This document shows positions 29,896 to 37,921 of a DNA stretch of 64,000 bases, piece after piece. This stretch comes from Hydrogenophaga sp. BPS33 (GTDB lineage Bacteria > Pseudomonadota > Gammaproteobacteria > Burkholderiales > Burkholderiaceae_C). Position numbers and translations under genes: made by a program. Below the pieces are notes generated by a model. That model was not told the origin of the DNA, made no database searches, and saw nothing but the letters and a program-made list of their open reading frames with translations. The stretch is from the NCBI RefSeq assembly GCF_009859475.1, contig NZ_CP044549.1:1922001-1986000 (forward strand), given 5' to 3'. Position 1 is the first letter of the stretch. Each line of letters starts with the position of its first letter.

Positions 29896-31491
29896 ATGAA
29901 GACTCATTGGCTCCGACTGTTGGGGCTGGGGTTCGCGCTGTGGTTGTCGCTCGGTGCCGCCCACGCACTCACCGCTGCCGATGCGCTCGCATTGGTCGAC
30001 GGCGACACCGATGCGCGCATCGACATGCTCAACCGCCTCGCCGCCGAACCCGATGACAAGGCGGCCGCGCTCATCAAGGCCATGTCTGACGAGGCCGTGC
30101 GCCTGCAAGGCGAGCGCGTGCTGATCGTCGAGGGCGATGGCGCCCTTGATGCCGTGACCGGCGAGAAGCTCGCCACGCTGCCCGAAGACGCCGGCGACAT
30201 CATGGTCAACAACCGCCTGCGCGGCGCCATGGAAAACGCGCTGGCCGGCATGGAATTGCTCGGCGCGCCGCCCGAACGCCAGCGCGAAGCGGCGCGCACG
30301 CTGCAACGCACCGCCTTCGAAGAACCCGACACCAGCCAGCTCGCGCTGATCGACAAGGCGCTCGCCGGCGAGCTCGATGCGCGCGCGCGGCAGAGCCTGG
30401 AACTGGCCCGCGCGGCCGTGCTGCTGGCCAGCGAGGACGCGGCACAGCGCCTGGCCGCGGCCGAGAAACTGGGCGAGGCCAAGGACCCCGTCGTGCGCCC
30501 GCTGCTCACGGCACAGATGGACAAGGAAGGAGACGACAAGGTCAAGACCGCCCTCAAGGCATCGCTCTCGGATCTGGACACGCGCCTGGCCATCGGCAGC
30601 GCGCTGGGCCAGGCCTTCACCGGCATCAGCCTGGGCAGCATCCTGCTGCTGGCCGCGCTGGGCCTGGCGATCACGTACGGCCTCATGGGTGTGATCAACA
30701 TGGCGCACGGCGAGCTGATCATGATCGGCGCGTACGCCACCTGGCTGGTGCAGAGCTTCTTTCGCCAGGCGCTGCCCGAAGTTTTCGACTGGTACCTGCT
30801 CGTGGCCATGCCGGTGGCATTTCTCGCTTCGGGCCTGGTGGGCGCGGCCATGGAGCGCACGGTCATCCGCCATCTCTATGGCCGCCCGCTCGAAACCCTG
30901 CTGGCCACCTGGGGCATCAGCCTGGTGTTGATGCAGGCGGTGCGCAGCCTCTTCGGCGCGCAGAACGTGGGCGTGGAAAACCCGTCGTGGATGAGCGGCG
31001 GCATCACCTTGATGGGCAACCTCAACCTGCCCTGGAACCGCATCATCATCATCGGCTTCGCACTCGCGGTGCTGGTGGGCGTGACGCTCATGATCGGCAA
31101 GACGCGCCTGGGTCTTTTCGTGCGTGGCGTGACGCAGAACCGGCCCATCGCCTCCTGCATGGGCGTGAACACCGCGCGCATCGACACCTATGCCTTCGCG
31201 CTGGGCTCGGGCATCGCCGGCCTGGCGGGCTGCGCGCTGAGCCAGATCGGCAATGTCGGCCCCGACCTCGGGCAGAACTACATCGTCGATTCGTTCATGG
31301 TGGTGGTGCTCGGCGGCGTGGGCCAGATCGCCGGCACGGTCTATGCGGCGCTGGGGCTGGGCATGTTGAACAAGTTCATCGAGGGCTGGGCGGGTGCCGT
31401 GCTGGCGAAGATTGCCGTCCTCGTTTTCATCATCGTGTTCATTCAGAAAAGACCTCAAGGCATTTTTGCCATGAAGGGACGTGAAGCGTGA
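29896..31491 (+). CDS. urtB: urea ABC transporter permease UrtB
   Basis: A 531-residue protein. A signal peptide (residues 1-23) and an N-terminal soluble, helical domain (~25-235) precede a LivH-type permease domain with about eight helices, beginning FTGISLGSILLLAALGLA and GLMGVINMAHGELIM. This long N-terminal extension is normal for UrtB. ATG 29896 is chosen for its signal peptide and the TTAGGA upstream. The frame upstream of it is repeat sequence. The stop overlaps the urtC start. Confidence 0.95.
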   Translation: MKTHWLRLLGLGFALWLSLGAAHALTAADALALVDGDTDARIDMLNRLAAEPDDKAAALIKAMSDEAVRLQGERVLIVEGDGALDAVTGEKLATLPEDAGDIMVNNRLRGAMENALAGMELLGAPPERQREAARTLQRTAFEEPDTSQLALIDKALAGELDARARQSLELARAAVLLASEDAAQRLAAAEKLGEAKDPVVRPLLTAQMDKEGDDKVKTALKASLSDLDTRLAIGSALGQAFTGISLGSILLLAALGLAITYGLMGVINMAHGELIMIGAYATWLVQSFFRQALPEVFDWYLLVAMPVAFLASGLVGAAMERTVIRHLYGRPLETLLATWGISLVLMQAVRSLFGAQNVGVENPSWMSGGITLMGNLNLPWNRIIIIGFALAVLVGVTLMIGKTRLGLFVRGVTQNRPIASCMGVNTARIDTYAFALGSGIAGLAGCALSQIGNVGPDLGQNYIVDSFMVVVLGGVGQIAGTVYAALGLGMLNKFIEGWAGAVLAKIAVLVFIIVFIQKRPQGIFAMKGREA

Positions 31492-32699
31492 GTGCCAAAC
31501 CCACCACCGTTCGCCCTGAGCCTGTCGAAGGGCTCACCAACAACACCGGGGCGGGGGCTTCGACAGGCTCAGCCCGAACGGGTGGGGTGCTTGCTCTGCC
31601 TTCGCACGGCCCGCTGCTCACCCGCGCCGGCTGGAGCGCCTTCGTCGTCGCGCTGCTGGTGGTGTGCGCCGTCGCGCCGCTGCTCAACCTGTTCGTGCCG
31701 CCCGACAGCGCGTTCCATTTGAGCGACTACATGGTCGGCCTGCTCGGCAAGATCATGTGCTACGCCATCTGTGCATTGGCCATGGACCTGATCTGGGGTT
31801 ACACCGGCATCCTGAGCCTGGGCCACGGCCTGTTCTTCGCGCTCGGGGGGTACGTGATGGGCATGTACCTCATGCGCCAGATCGGCACCGATGGCAACTA
31901 CAAGAGCGAGCTGCCCGACTTCATGGTGTTCCTCGACTGGAAGGAACTGCCCTGGCACTGGGCGCTGTCCGACAGCTTCATCGCCACGCTGCTGCTCATC
32001 GTGCTGGTGCCGGGGTTGGTCGCCTTCGTGTTCGGCTACTTCGCGTTCCGCTCGCGCATCAAGGGCGTGTACTTCTCCATCATCACGCAAGCGCTCACCT
32101 TCGCGGCGCTGCTGCTGTTCTTCCGCAACGAAACCGGCTTCGGCGGCAACAACGGCTTTACCGACTTCAAGCGCATCCTCGATCTCCCGATCGCCACGCA
32201 GGGCATGCGCATGACGCTGTTCGTGCTCACCGGTTTCACGCTGCTGGGCTTCTACCTGTTCGCGCGCTGGCTGGTGAAGAGCAAGTTCGGCCGCGTGCTG
32301 CAGGCGGTGCGCGATGCCGAAAGCCGTGTGATGTTCTGCGGTTACAACCCGCTTCCCTACAAGCTCACCATCTGGACCCTCTCGGCGGTGATGTGTGGCG
32401 TGGCCGGCGCGTTGTACGTGCCGCAAGTGGGCATCATCAACCCGGGCGAGATGAGCACGGCCAACAGCATCGAGATCGCCATCTGGGCGGCGGTGGGTGG
32501 ACGCGCCACGCTCATCGGACCGATCGTGGGGGCCTTCATCGTCAACGGTGCGAAGAGCTGGCTCACCGTGACCTTTCCCGAATACTGGCTGTACGTGCTG
32601 GGGGCTTTGTTCATCGTCGTCACGCTCTACATGCCGCAGGGTGTGGTGGGACTGGTGAAGAAGCTGCTGCACCCCGCGAAGAAAGGGAGCGAGGCATGA
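31488..32699 (+). CDS. urtC: urea ABC transporter permease UrtC
   Basis: A 403-residue LivM-type permease with about ten helices. Conserved parts: DLIWGYTGILSLGHGLFFALGGY, FRSRIKGVYFSIITQALT, ETGFGGNNGFTDFK and VGGRATLIGPIVGA. The GTG at 31488 overlaps the urtB stop. Residues ~5-31 are encoded by an inverted repeat (PEPVEG and STGSARTG are typical translations of such elements), so the N-terminal tail has probably been lengthened by repeat insertion without loss of frame. It overlaps urtD by 4 bases. Confidence 0.95.
   Translation: MSAKPTTVRPEPVEGLTNNTGAGASTGSARTGGVLALPSHGPLLTRAGWSAFVVALLVVCAVAPLLNLFVPPDSAFHLSDYMVGLLGKIMCYAICALAMDLIWGYTGILSLGHGLFFALGGYVMGMYLMRQIGTDGNYKSELPDFMVFLDWKELPWHWALSDSFIATLLLIVLVPGLVAFVFGYFAFRSRIKGVYFSIITQALTFAALLLFFRNETGFGGNNGFTDFKRILDLPIATQGMRMTLFVLTGFTLLGFYLFARWLVKSKFGRVLQAVRDAESRVMFCGYNPLPYKLTIWTLSAVMCGVAGALYVPQVGIINPGEMSTANSIEIAIWAAVGGRATLIGPIVGAFIVNGAKSWLTVTFPEYWLYVLGALFIVVTLYMPQGVVGLVKKLLHPAKKGSEA
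31509..31580. repeat. inverted repeat inside the 5' end of urtC
   Basis: GTTCGCCCTGAGCCTGTCGA (from 31509) and TCGACAGGCTCAGCCCGAAC (31560-31579) are near-perfect inverted arms separated by about 30 bases. This is the widespread CTGAGCCTGTCGAA palindrome family, here translated in frame as part of UrtC. Confidence 0.85.
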
Positions 32700-33571
32700 C
32701 GCCCGACCTGATGGATGAAGGCGCACAGCGCATCGCGCGCGGCGCCGAACGCGTGGCCAGTGGCGCCACCGAGTCCGGTGGCCGCGTGGCCGGTTTCTCG
32801 CGGCCGGTGACGCCGGGCGAAGTGGACACCACGCACGGCCGCATCCTGTACCTGGAAGACGTGCACGTGAGCTTCGACGGCTTCAAGGCCATCAATGGCC
32901 TGAGCCTGGACATCGCGCCCGGCGAGCTGCGCTGCATCATCGGCCCCAACGGCGCGGGCAAGACCACGATGATGGACATCATCACCGGCAAGACCCGGCC
33001 CGACGCCGGGCAGGTGTTCTTCGGCAGCACCATCGACCTGCTGCGTTACCGCGAGGCGGAGATCGCGGCCATGGGCATCGGGCGCAAGTTCCAGAAGCCC
33101 ACGGTGTTCGAACACCTGAGCGTGTTCGAGAACCTGGAGCTGGCGCTCGCCACCGACAAGCGCGTGCGCCGCTCCATGGTGTTTGCGCTCACCGGGGAAG
33201 ACAAGGACCGCCTTGCCGAGGTGCTGCAGACCATCCACCTCGCGGACAGCGCGGCGCGCCGGGCCGGTGACCTGAGCCACGGGCAGAAGCAGTGGCTGGA
33301 GATCGGCATGCTGCTGATGCAGGACCCCAAGCTGCTCTTGCTCGACGAGCCGGTGGCGGGCATGACGGACGACGAAACGGAACGCACTGCGCAATTGTTT
33401 TTGTCGCTCAAAGGCAAACACTCCCTGTTGGTGGTGGAGCACGACATGGGCTTCATCCGCACGATTTCGGAGAAGGTCACGGTGCTGTGCGATGGGTCTG
33501 TTTTGGCCGAGGGGACGTTGGACCAGGTGCAGGCGGATGAGCGGGTGATCGAGGTGTATCTTGGTCGCTGA
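32696..33571 (+). CDS. urtD: urea ABC transporter ATP-binding protein UrtD
   Basis: A 291-residue LivG-type ATPase. Walker A GPNGAGKTTMMD near residue 83, signature LSHGQKQWLEIG, Walker B LLLLDEPVAGM and the switch His in VVEHDMGF. It has a ~45-residue N-terminal extension (GAERVASGATESGG) before the first ABC strand, longer than in most homologues; a downstream start is possible, but ATG 32696 overlaps the urtC stop (ATGA). It energises urea import together with UrtE, which lies beyond a large palindromic insertion. Confidence 0.95.
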   Translation: MTPDLMDEGAQRIARGAERVASGATESGGRVAGFSRPVTPGEVDTTHGRILYLEDVHVSFDGFKAINGLSLDIAPGELRCIIGPNGAGKTTMMDIITGKTRPDAGQVFFGSTIDLLRYREAEIAAMGIGRKFQKPTVFEHLSVFENLELALATDKRVRRSMVFALTGEDKDRLAEVLQTIHLADSAARRAGDLSHGQKQWLEIGMLLMQDPKLLLLDEPVAGMTDDETERTAQLFLSLKGKHSLLVVEHDMGFIRTISEKVTVLCDGSVLAEGTLDQVQADERVIEVYLGR

Positions 33572-33592
33572 GTTTTCTTTGTCGTGTTGTTG

Positions 33593-34168
33593 TTTCTTTC
33601 GTGGCGAGCCGGGTCTCGGCCCGGCGGCCGACTCACTTTCTTTTGCTTCGCCAAAAGAAAGTAAGCAAAGAAAAGGCGAGCCGAAGACCGGGGCCCTGCG
33701 GGCTTCCTTGCGCTGCTCGGTGTGCGGGGAGAAGTTCGCAAACTCGCTTCGCTCAAACACGCGAACTTCTTTTTCCCCGCACCCCTGCGCTGCTCAGCCC
33801 GGCCCCACGGCAGAAGACGGGATCGGGCTTCCCCTCTTGCCGGCGCGCGTGTCCCTTACCCAAGCTCTCTCCATCAAAGGAAGGAGAAAGGCACAGTCGT
33901 TGGCGCGAGGGGGCGTCCGATCCCGTATCCGTTTTGTGCCGTGGGGCCGGGCTGAGCAGCGCAGGGGTCCGGGGATCAGAAGTTCGCCGCGTTTGAGCTC
34001 GCGCAGCGGGCGAGTTTGGCGAACTTCCCCCGGGCACCGAGCAGCGCAAGGAAGCCCGCAGGGCCCCGGTCTTCGGCTCGCCTTTCTTTTGGGTACTTTT
34101 CTTTGGCGAAGCAAAGAAAAGTGCCTCGGCCGCCGGGCCGAGACCCGGCTAGCCACGAAAGAAAAAAA
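33593..34168. repeat. ~575-bp palindromic element between urtD and urtE
   Basis: Two long inverted arms (about 33593-33812 and 33937-34168) flank a ~124-base centre. Matching blocks include CGTGGCGAGCCGGGTCTCGG with CCGAGACCCGGCTAGCCACG, the ~45-base block at 33693-33738 with its complement near 34030-34086, and 33782-33812 with 33937-33967. Each arm contains its own perfect 11-bp hairpin (33635-33662 and its counterpart near 34097-34124). No gene is present, and frames in it are antisense shadows. The transcript across it could form a very long duplex between urtD and urtE. Confidence 0.85.
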
Positions 34169-34186
34169 AGTTTGAGGAAGAAAACC

Positions 34187-34885
34187 ATGAGCCTGCTCGA
34201 AGTCAAGAACGTCAACCAGTACTACGGCGGCAGCCACATCCTGCGCAACGTCAACCTGCAAGCCGAACTCGGCAAGGTGACCGTGGTGCTGGGAAGAAAC
34301 GGCGTGGGCAAGACCACGTTGCTCAAGTCCCTCATGGGCCTGGTCCCCATCAAGAGCGGCAGCATCGAACTCGAAGGCAAGCCGATCCACAAGGCCACAC
34401 CTTACGAGCGCGCAAGAATGGGCATTGGCTTCGTGCCTCAGGGAAGAGAAATCTTCGCCCGCCTCACCGTGCAGGAAAACCTGCAGATGGGCCTGGCGAC
34501 GAAGAAGGGCGGCACGGCCGTGCCCGAGGAGCTGTATGAACTCTTCCCCGTGCTCAAGCAGATGCTCAACCGCCGCGGCGGCGATCTCTCGGGCGGGCAG
34601 CAGCAACAGCTCGCCATCGCCCGCGCACTCGCCGCCGGCCCCAAGCTGCTCATCCTCGACGAACCCACCGAGGGCATCCAGCCGAACATCATCAAGGACA
34701 TCGGAAGGGTTATCCGCATGCTCGCCGACAGGGGTACGATGGCCATCGTGCTGGTGGAGCAGTACTACGATTTCGCCGAAGCGCTGGCCGACCACTATGT
34801 GGTCATGGAACGCGGTGAGGTGATCGCCCACGGCCCCGGCAGCGAGATGCAGGTCAACGGCGTGCGCCAGCTCGTCTCGATCTGA
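34187..34885 (+). CDS. urtE: urea ABC transporter ATP-binding protein UrtE
   Basis: A 232-residue LivF-type ATPase. Walker A GRNGVGKTTLLK near residue 36, signature LSGGQQQQLAIARAL, Walker B LLILDEPTEGIQP and VLVEQYYDFA. N-terminal LLEVKNVNQYYGGSHILR is typical of UrtE. ATG 34187 follows a purine-rich GAGGAAGAAAACC stretch. It is separated from urtD by the ~575-bp palindrome, which is unusual because the other urt genes overlap or are tightly spaced. Confidence 0.96.
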   Translation: MSLLEVKNVNQYYGGSHILRNVNLQAELGKVTVVLGRNGVGKTTLLKSLMGLVPIKSGSIELEGKPIHKATPYERARMGIGFVPQGREIFARLTVQENLQMGLATKKGGTAVPEELYELFPVLKQMLNRRGGDLSGGQQQQLAIARALAAGPKLLILDEPTEGIQPNIIKDIGRVIRMLADRGTMAIVLVEQYYDFAEALADHYVVMERGEVIAHGPGSEMQVNGVRQLVSI

Positions 34886-35015
34886 GCCACAGACCGGCTT
34901 GACGGAAAAAATTGCCGAAAATGCGGTCCATCACGGCCCGTGCCCGTGGTCTCCCGTGGGCAACAGCGGGAATGCGCCTTGCCCTCAAAGCGAATCCACT
35001 TCAAGGAGGTTCGCC

Positions 35016-35216
35016 ATGCCACACACCCAGCCAGCACCCGACGACGCGCTTGCTGAGCATCCGCTGGAGTATTCCGATCCCGAGTTGCGTGTCTACACCG
35101 ACGAGGAAGCCGAAGATATCTTCGACTCCGTTGTCCACTACATGCCACTCATGCTGCCGCTGATGGGCGCGTTGCAGATCTTCATGCTCGCGCTGATCGC
35201 GGTGTGGATGGCCTGA
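35016..35216 (+). CDS. small single-span membrane protein
   Basis: A 66-residue protein with an acidic N-terminal half (EYSDPELRVYTDEEAEDIFD) and one C-terminal helix (residues ~41-64, MPLMLPLMGALQIFMLALIA). AAGGAGG lies 5 bases before ATG 35016, a very strong site, which supports real translation. I do not recognise a family. It sits 130 bases after urtE and may be co-transcribed with it or stand alone. The charged tail is probably cytoplasmic. Confidence 0.7.
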   Translation: MPHTQPAPDDALAEHPLEYSDPELRVYTDEEAEDIFDSVVHYMPLMLPLMGALQIFMLALIAVWMA

Positions 35217-35249
35217 CGCCCGCAGAACGGAAGGAAGCCTCGGTCCTGC

Positions 35250-36245
35250 TCAGTCGGCGGTGATCTTGCGGTCGCGGATGATCGCGCCAAAGCGCTGCGA
35301 ATCGTCCATGCCGCGCTTGCCGAACTCGGCGGGCGAGAGCGGGAGTGCCTCACCCCCCAGCGCGGTGATGCGCTCCTTCACGCTCGCGGTCGCGAGGATC
35401 TTGTTGATCTCGGTGTTGAGCCGCGCGATCACCGCGGGTGGCGTGGCGGCGGGCGCGTAGAAGCCGAACACGGAGTCGGCATCGAAGCCCTTCAAGCCCG
35501 CTTCGTCCAACGTCGGCACGTCGGGGAACAGCGGCGAGCGCTTGAGGCTGCCGACCGCCAGCAGCTTGGTGCGCCCGGCCTTGGCGTGCGCCAGGCCGAT
35601 GCCGGGGTCGAAGTAGTAGTCGATCTGGCCGCCCATGAGGTCGGCCAGCGCAGGCGCTGCGCCACGGTAGGGCACGTGCACGGTGAACATGCCGGTCTGC
35701 GCCTTGAGCATTTCACCGGCCAGGTGCGGCGAGCTGCCGCTGCCGGCCGAGCCGTAGGTGAGTTTGCCAGGGTGGGCCTTGGCGTAGGCCACCAGTTCCT
35801 GCACGTTTTTCGCCTCCAGCGTGGGCCGCGCCATGAGGTACACCAGCACACGCGCGGCCGAGGCCACGGGCGTGAGGTCTTTCACCGGGTCGAAGCTCAT
35901 GCGCGAGAGGTGCGGGTTCACCGAGACCATGCCACCCGAACTCAGCAGCAGCGTGTAGCCATCGGCCGGCGACTTGGCCACCGCGTCGCCCGCGATGTTG
36001 CCGTTGGCACCGGCGCGGTTTTCCACCACCACGGGTTGGCCCAGCGCGGTGGCCAGCGGTGTGGAGACCAGGCGCGCGATCTGGTCGGCCGCGCCACCGG
36101 GCGGGAAGCCGACGACGACCTTGAGCGGCTTGTCCGGGTAGGTCTGGGCCAGCGCGGCGCCGGTGCCACCCAGCGCGAGCAGGGCGGCCACGGCGGCGGT
36201 GCGCCAGCGGCGCGGTGCGGTGTGGGTGGTCATGGTGTGGTGCAT
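35250..36245 (-). CDS. Bug/TctC-family tripartite tricarboxylate receptor
   Basis: A 331-residue periplasmic receptor with a signal peptide (residues ~5-33, ending GAALAQ). Motifs: VVGFPPGGAADQIARLV, VVENRAGANGNIAGDAVAKSPADGYTL, VPYRGAAPALADLMGGQIDYYFD and LFPDVPTLDEAGLKGFD. It lies 48 bases after iorB on the same strand, so it could be the last gene of an operon with iorA-iorB and may bring in an aromatic keto acid or precursor. That substrate is an inference. No TctAB is present. Confidence 0.9.
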   Translation of the reverse strand: MHHTMTTHTAPRRWRTAAVAALLALGGTGAALAQTYPDKPLKVVVGFPPGGAADQIARLVSTPLATALGQPVVVENRAGANGNIAGDAVAKSPADGYTLLLSSGGMVSVNPHLSRMSFDPVKDLTPVASAARVLVYLMARPTLEAKNVQELVAYAKAHPGKLTYGSAGSGSSPHLAGEMLKAQTGMFTVHVPYRGAAPALADLMGGQIDYYFDPGIGLAHAKAGRTKLLAVGSLKRSPLFPDVPTLDEAGLKGFDADSVFGFYAPAATPPAVIARLNTEINKILATASVKERITALGGEALPLSPAEFGKRGMDDSQRFGAIIRDRKITAD

Positions 36246-36293
36246 ACGGGTCTCCTTTGTTGTGCGTGAACGAAACAGGTCGGGCGTTGGGTG

Positions 36294-37913
36294 TCAGGAT
36301 GGCGTGGCCGCCTTGGCCTTGAGCCGGGGGTTGTGCTGCCAGCGGATCGGCTGCGCTTTCACCGGCCGCGCGGGCGCGCCGTGTTGCTGCAAGGTCTGGT
36401 CGAGCGCCTTGCCGGCTTCGTCGCTCAGCGCGTTCTTGCGAGCGGCCGCCACGGCTGCGCAACGCTGTGTTGCGCTGCCGGGGTCGGCTAGAGCAGGCAA
36501 GGCGAGGTGGTCGATGATGTGCAGCAGGTTGTCCTTGCCACGCTCATTGGTCGTCCCATAGCCCTTGATGAGTCGGCCGCACAGCGCCACCTCATGGCCC
36601 AGCGGCCCATGCGCTTCGCTCAGGCGCACCACGGCGTCGACCCAGCGGTCGATCAGCGCCTGCTCGGTGTGAAAGCGGCTGCCCATCGGCCGCAGTCGCT
36701 TGCAGGCGGCCAGCGTGCGCAGCGCCAGCATGCCCAGCACCGAGTGCGTGCCGATCTTCAGCGGCAACGCCCACGGGGCCTGGCCTTGCGCCACGCGCCG
36801 ACGATCCCAGGCCAGCACGCGCTGTGCGAGCGACTCGGGCAGCATGGCGGCGAACTCGGGCGCGCCGGGCTTGAAGTGGTCGAACACGCGCAGCAGGTCA
36901 TCGCCCCCGGCCTTCACCTCATCGCGCACGCGCGCCTGGCGGCTGGCGCGGCTCTTGAGGTCGGCCACCAGCACGATGTCGTCGAACGCCATCCACAGCG
37001 CGACCCAGCGCGCCATCTCGCGCGTGGTGCGGTAGCCGTGCAGGTGCTGCGGATCGCCGGCCTGCTCGGCCGCCAGCACACGGCGCAGCCGCTGCACATA
37101 GCGCTCGCCGTAGGCCGCGTTCTGGTAGTCGCGGACACGCGCATGGCCCAACGCCATGAGGTCGTGCACCTCCAGGGGAAACTCGCGCCGCAGCGCTTCG
37201 GGCAGCACGGCTTGCTGCGCCGGGGCTTCGCTCTCGTGCGCCAGCACCTGGTCGATGTAGGCGGACTGCGTGCGCTGAGCATTCACCGCGTCGAACGCCA
37301 GCGCGAAACCGCGCAGGCTCGCCTTGGCGCTGCCGCCGCTCTCGCCGATCACCGTTTCGTACTCACGCCGGCAGAACGGCAGCAGGCCGCTGCCCGCGAT
37401 CGCGCCCAGCATCACCGCGCTCACCACCGTGCCCGCCTGTTGCGTGAGCGCGGCCATGTCGAGCACATGGCGCGAGCGGCTGTGCGTGTTCACGAGTTGG
37501 AGCAATTCGGCGTTGTCGCGCCGGCCATCGCCCATCACCATCTTCTCGCCAGTGGTCAGCGACCGTGCGGACGAGGTGATCACCAGCGTGTGGTCGTTCG
37601 ACGCCAGGCCATTGGTGATCTGCCGCCCGGTCTCCAGCAGCTCGGACGACACCAGCGCATCCAGCCGGCCCGGCAACGGGTTCAGGCCGAACACCGGCCG
37701 GCGCCCGCCCAGGTCGGACAGGGGCACAGGAAACACTTCGAGGTAGTAGGTGGTGGCGCCGGTGCGCTGGGCCACGCCAGGAATGGACGTGGCTTGCGCC
37801 GCGTAGCCGGCGTGGCGTGCGGTTTCCACCAGCCAGTCGGTGAGGATGCCGCCGCCTTCGCCGCCCAGGGCGCAGAGCAGCAGGGAAATGGGTTGGGTGG
37901 TGACTTGCATCAT
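36294..37913 (-). CDS. iorB: indolepyruvate:ferredoxin oxidoreductase beta subunit with DUF6537-like tail
   Basis: A 539-residue protein. Residues ~10-190 are the IorB/POR-gamma domain (LLCALGGEGGGILTDWLVE, GVAQRTGATTYYLEV, GLNPLPGRLDALVSSELLETGR). The rest (~200-510) is the large helical C-terminal domain (DUF6537-like) found in IorB of Betaproteobacteria. With IorA it converts aryl pyruvates to aryl acetyl-CoA with reduction of ferredoxin. Start ATG 37913 is followed by a second ATG. It is 8 bases after iorA. In many organisms IorA and IorB are fused, but here they are separate. Confidence 0.9.
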   Translation of the reverse strand: MMQVTTQPISLLLCALGGEGGGILTDWLVETARHAGYAAQATSIPGVAQRTGATTYYLEVFPVPLSDLGGRRPVFGLNPLPGRLDALVSSELLETGRQITNGLASNDHTLVITSSARSLTTGEKMVMGDGRRDNAELLQLVNTHSRSRHVLDMAALTQQAGTVVSAVMLGAIAGSGLLPFCRREYETVIGESGGSAKASLRGFALAFDAVNAQRTQSAYIDQVLAHESEAPAQQAVLPEALRREFPLEVHDLMALGHARVRDYQNAAYGERYVQRLRRVLAAEQAGDPQHLHGYRTTREMARWVALWMAFDDIVLVADLKSRASRQARVRDEVKAGGDDLLRVFDHFKPGAPEFAAMLPESLAQRVLAWDRRRVAQGQAPWALPLKIGTHSVLGMLALRTLAACKRLRPMGSRFHTEQALIDRWVDAVVRLSEAHGPLGHEVALCGRLIKGYGTTNERGKDNLLHIIDHLALPALADPGSATQRCAAVAAARKNALSDEAGKALDQTLQQHGAPARPVKAQPIRWQHNPRLKAKAATPS

Positions 37914-37921
37914 GGCTCGCT

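Noticed and set aside
33794..34831. Minus-strand frame of 345 codons over the large palindrome and urtE
   Set aside because: It is antisense to urtE and to repeat sequence. Similar frames appear on both strands because the element is palindromic.
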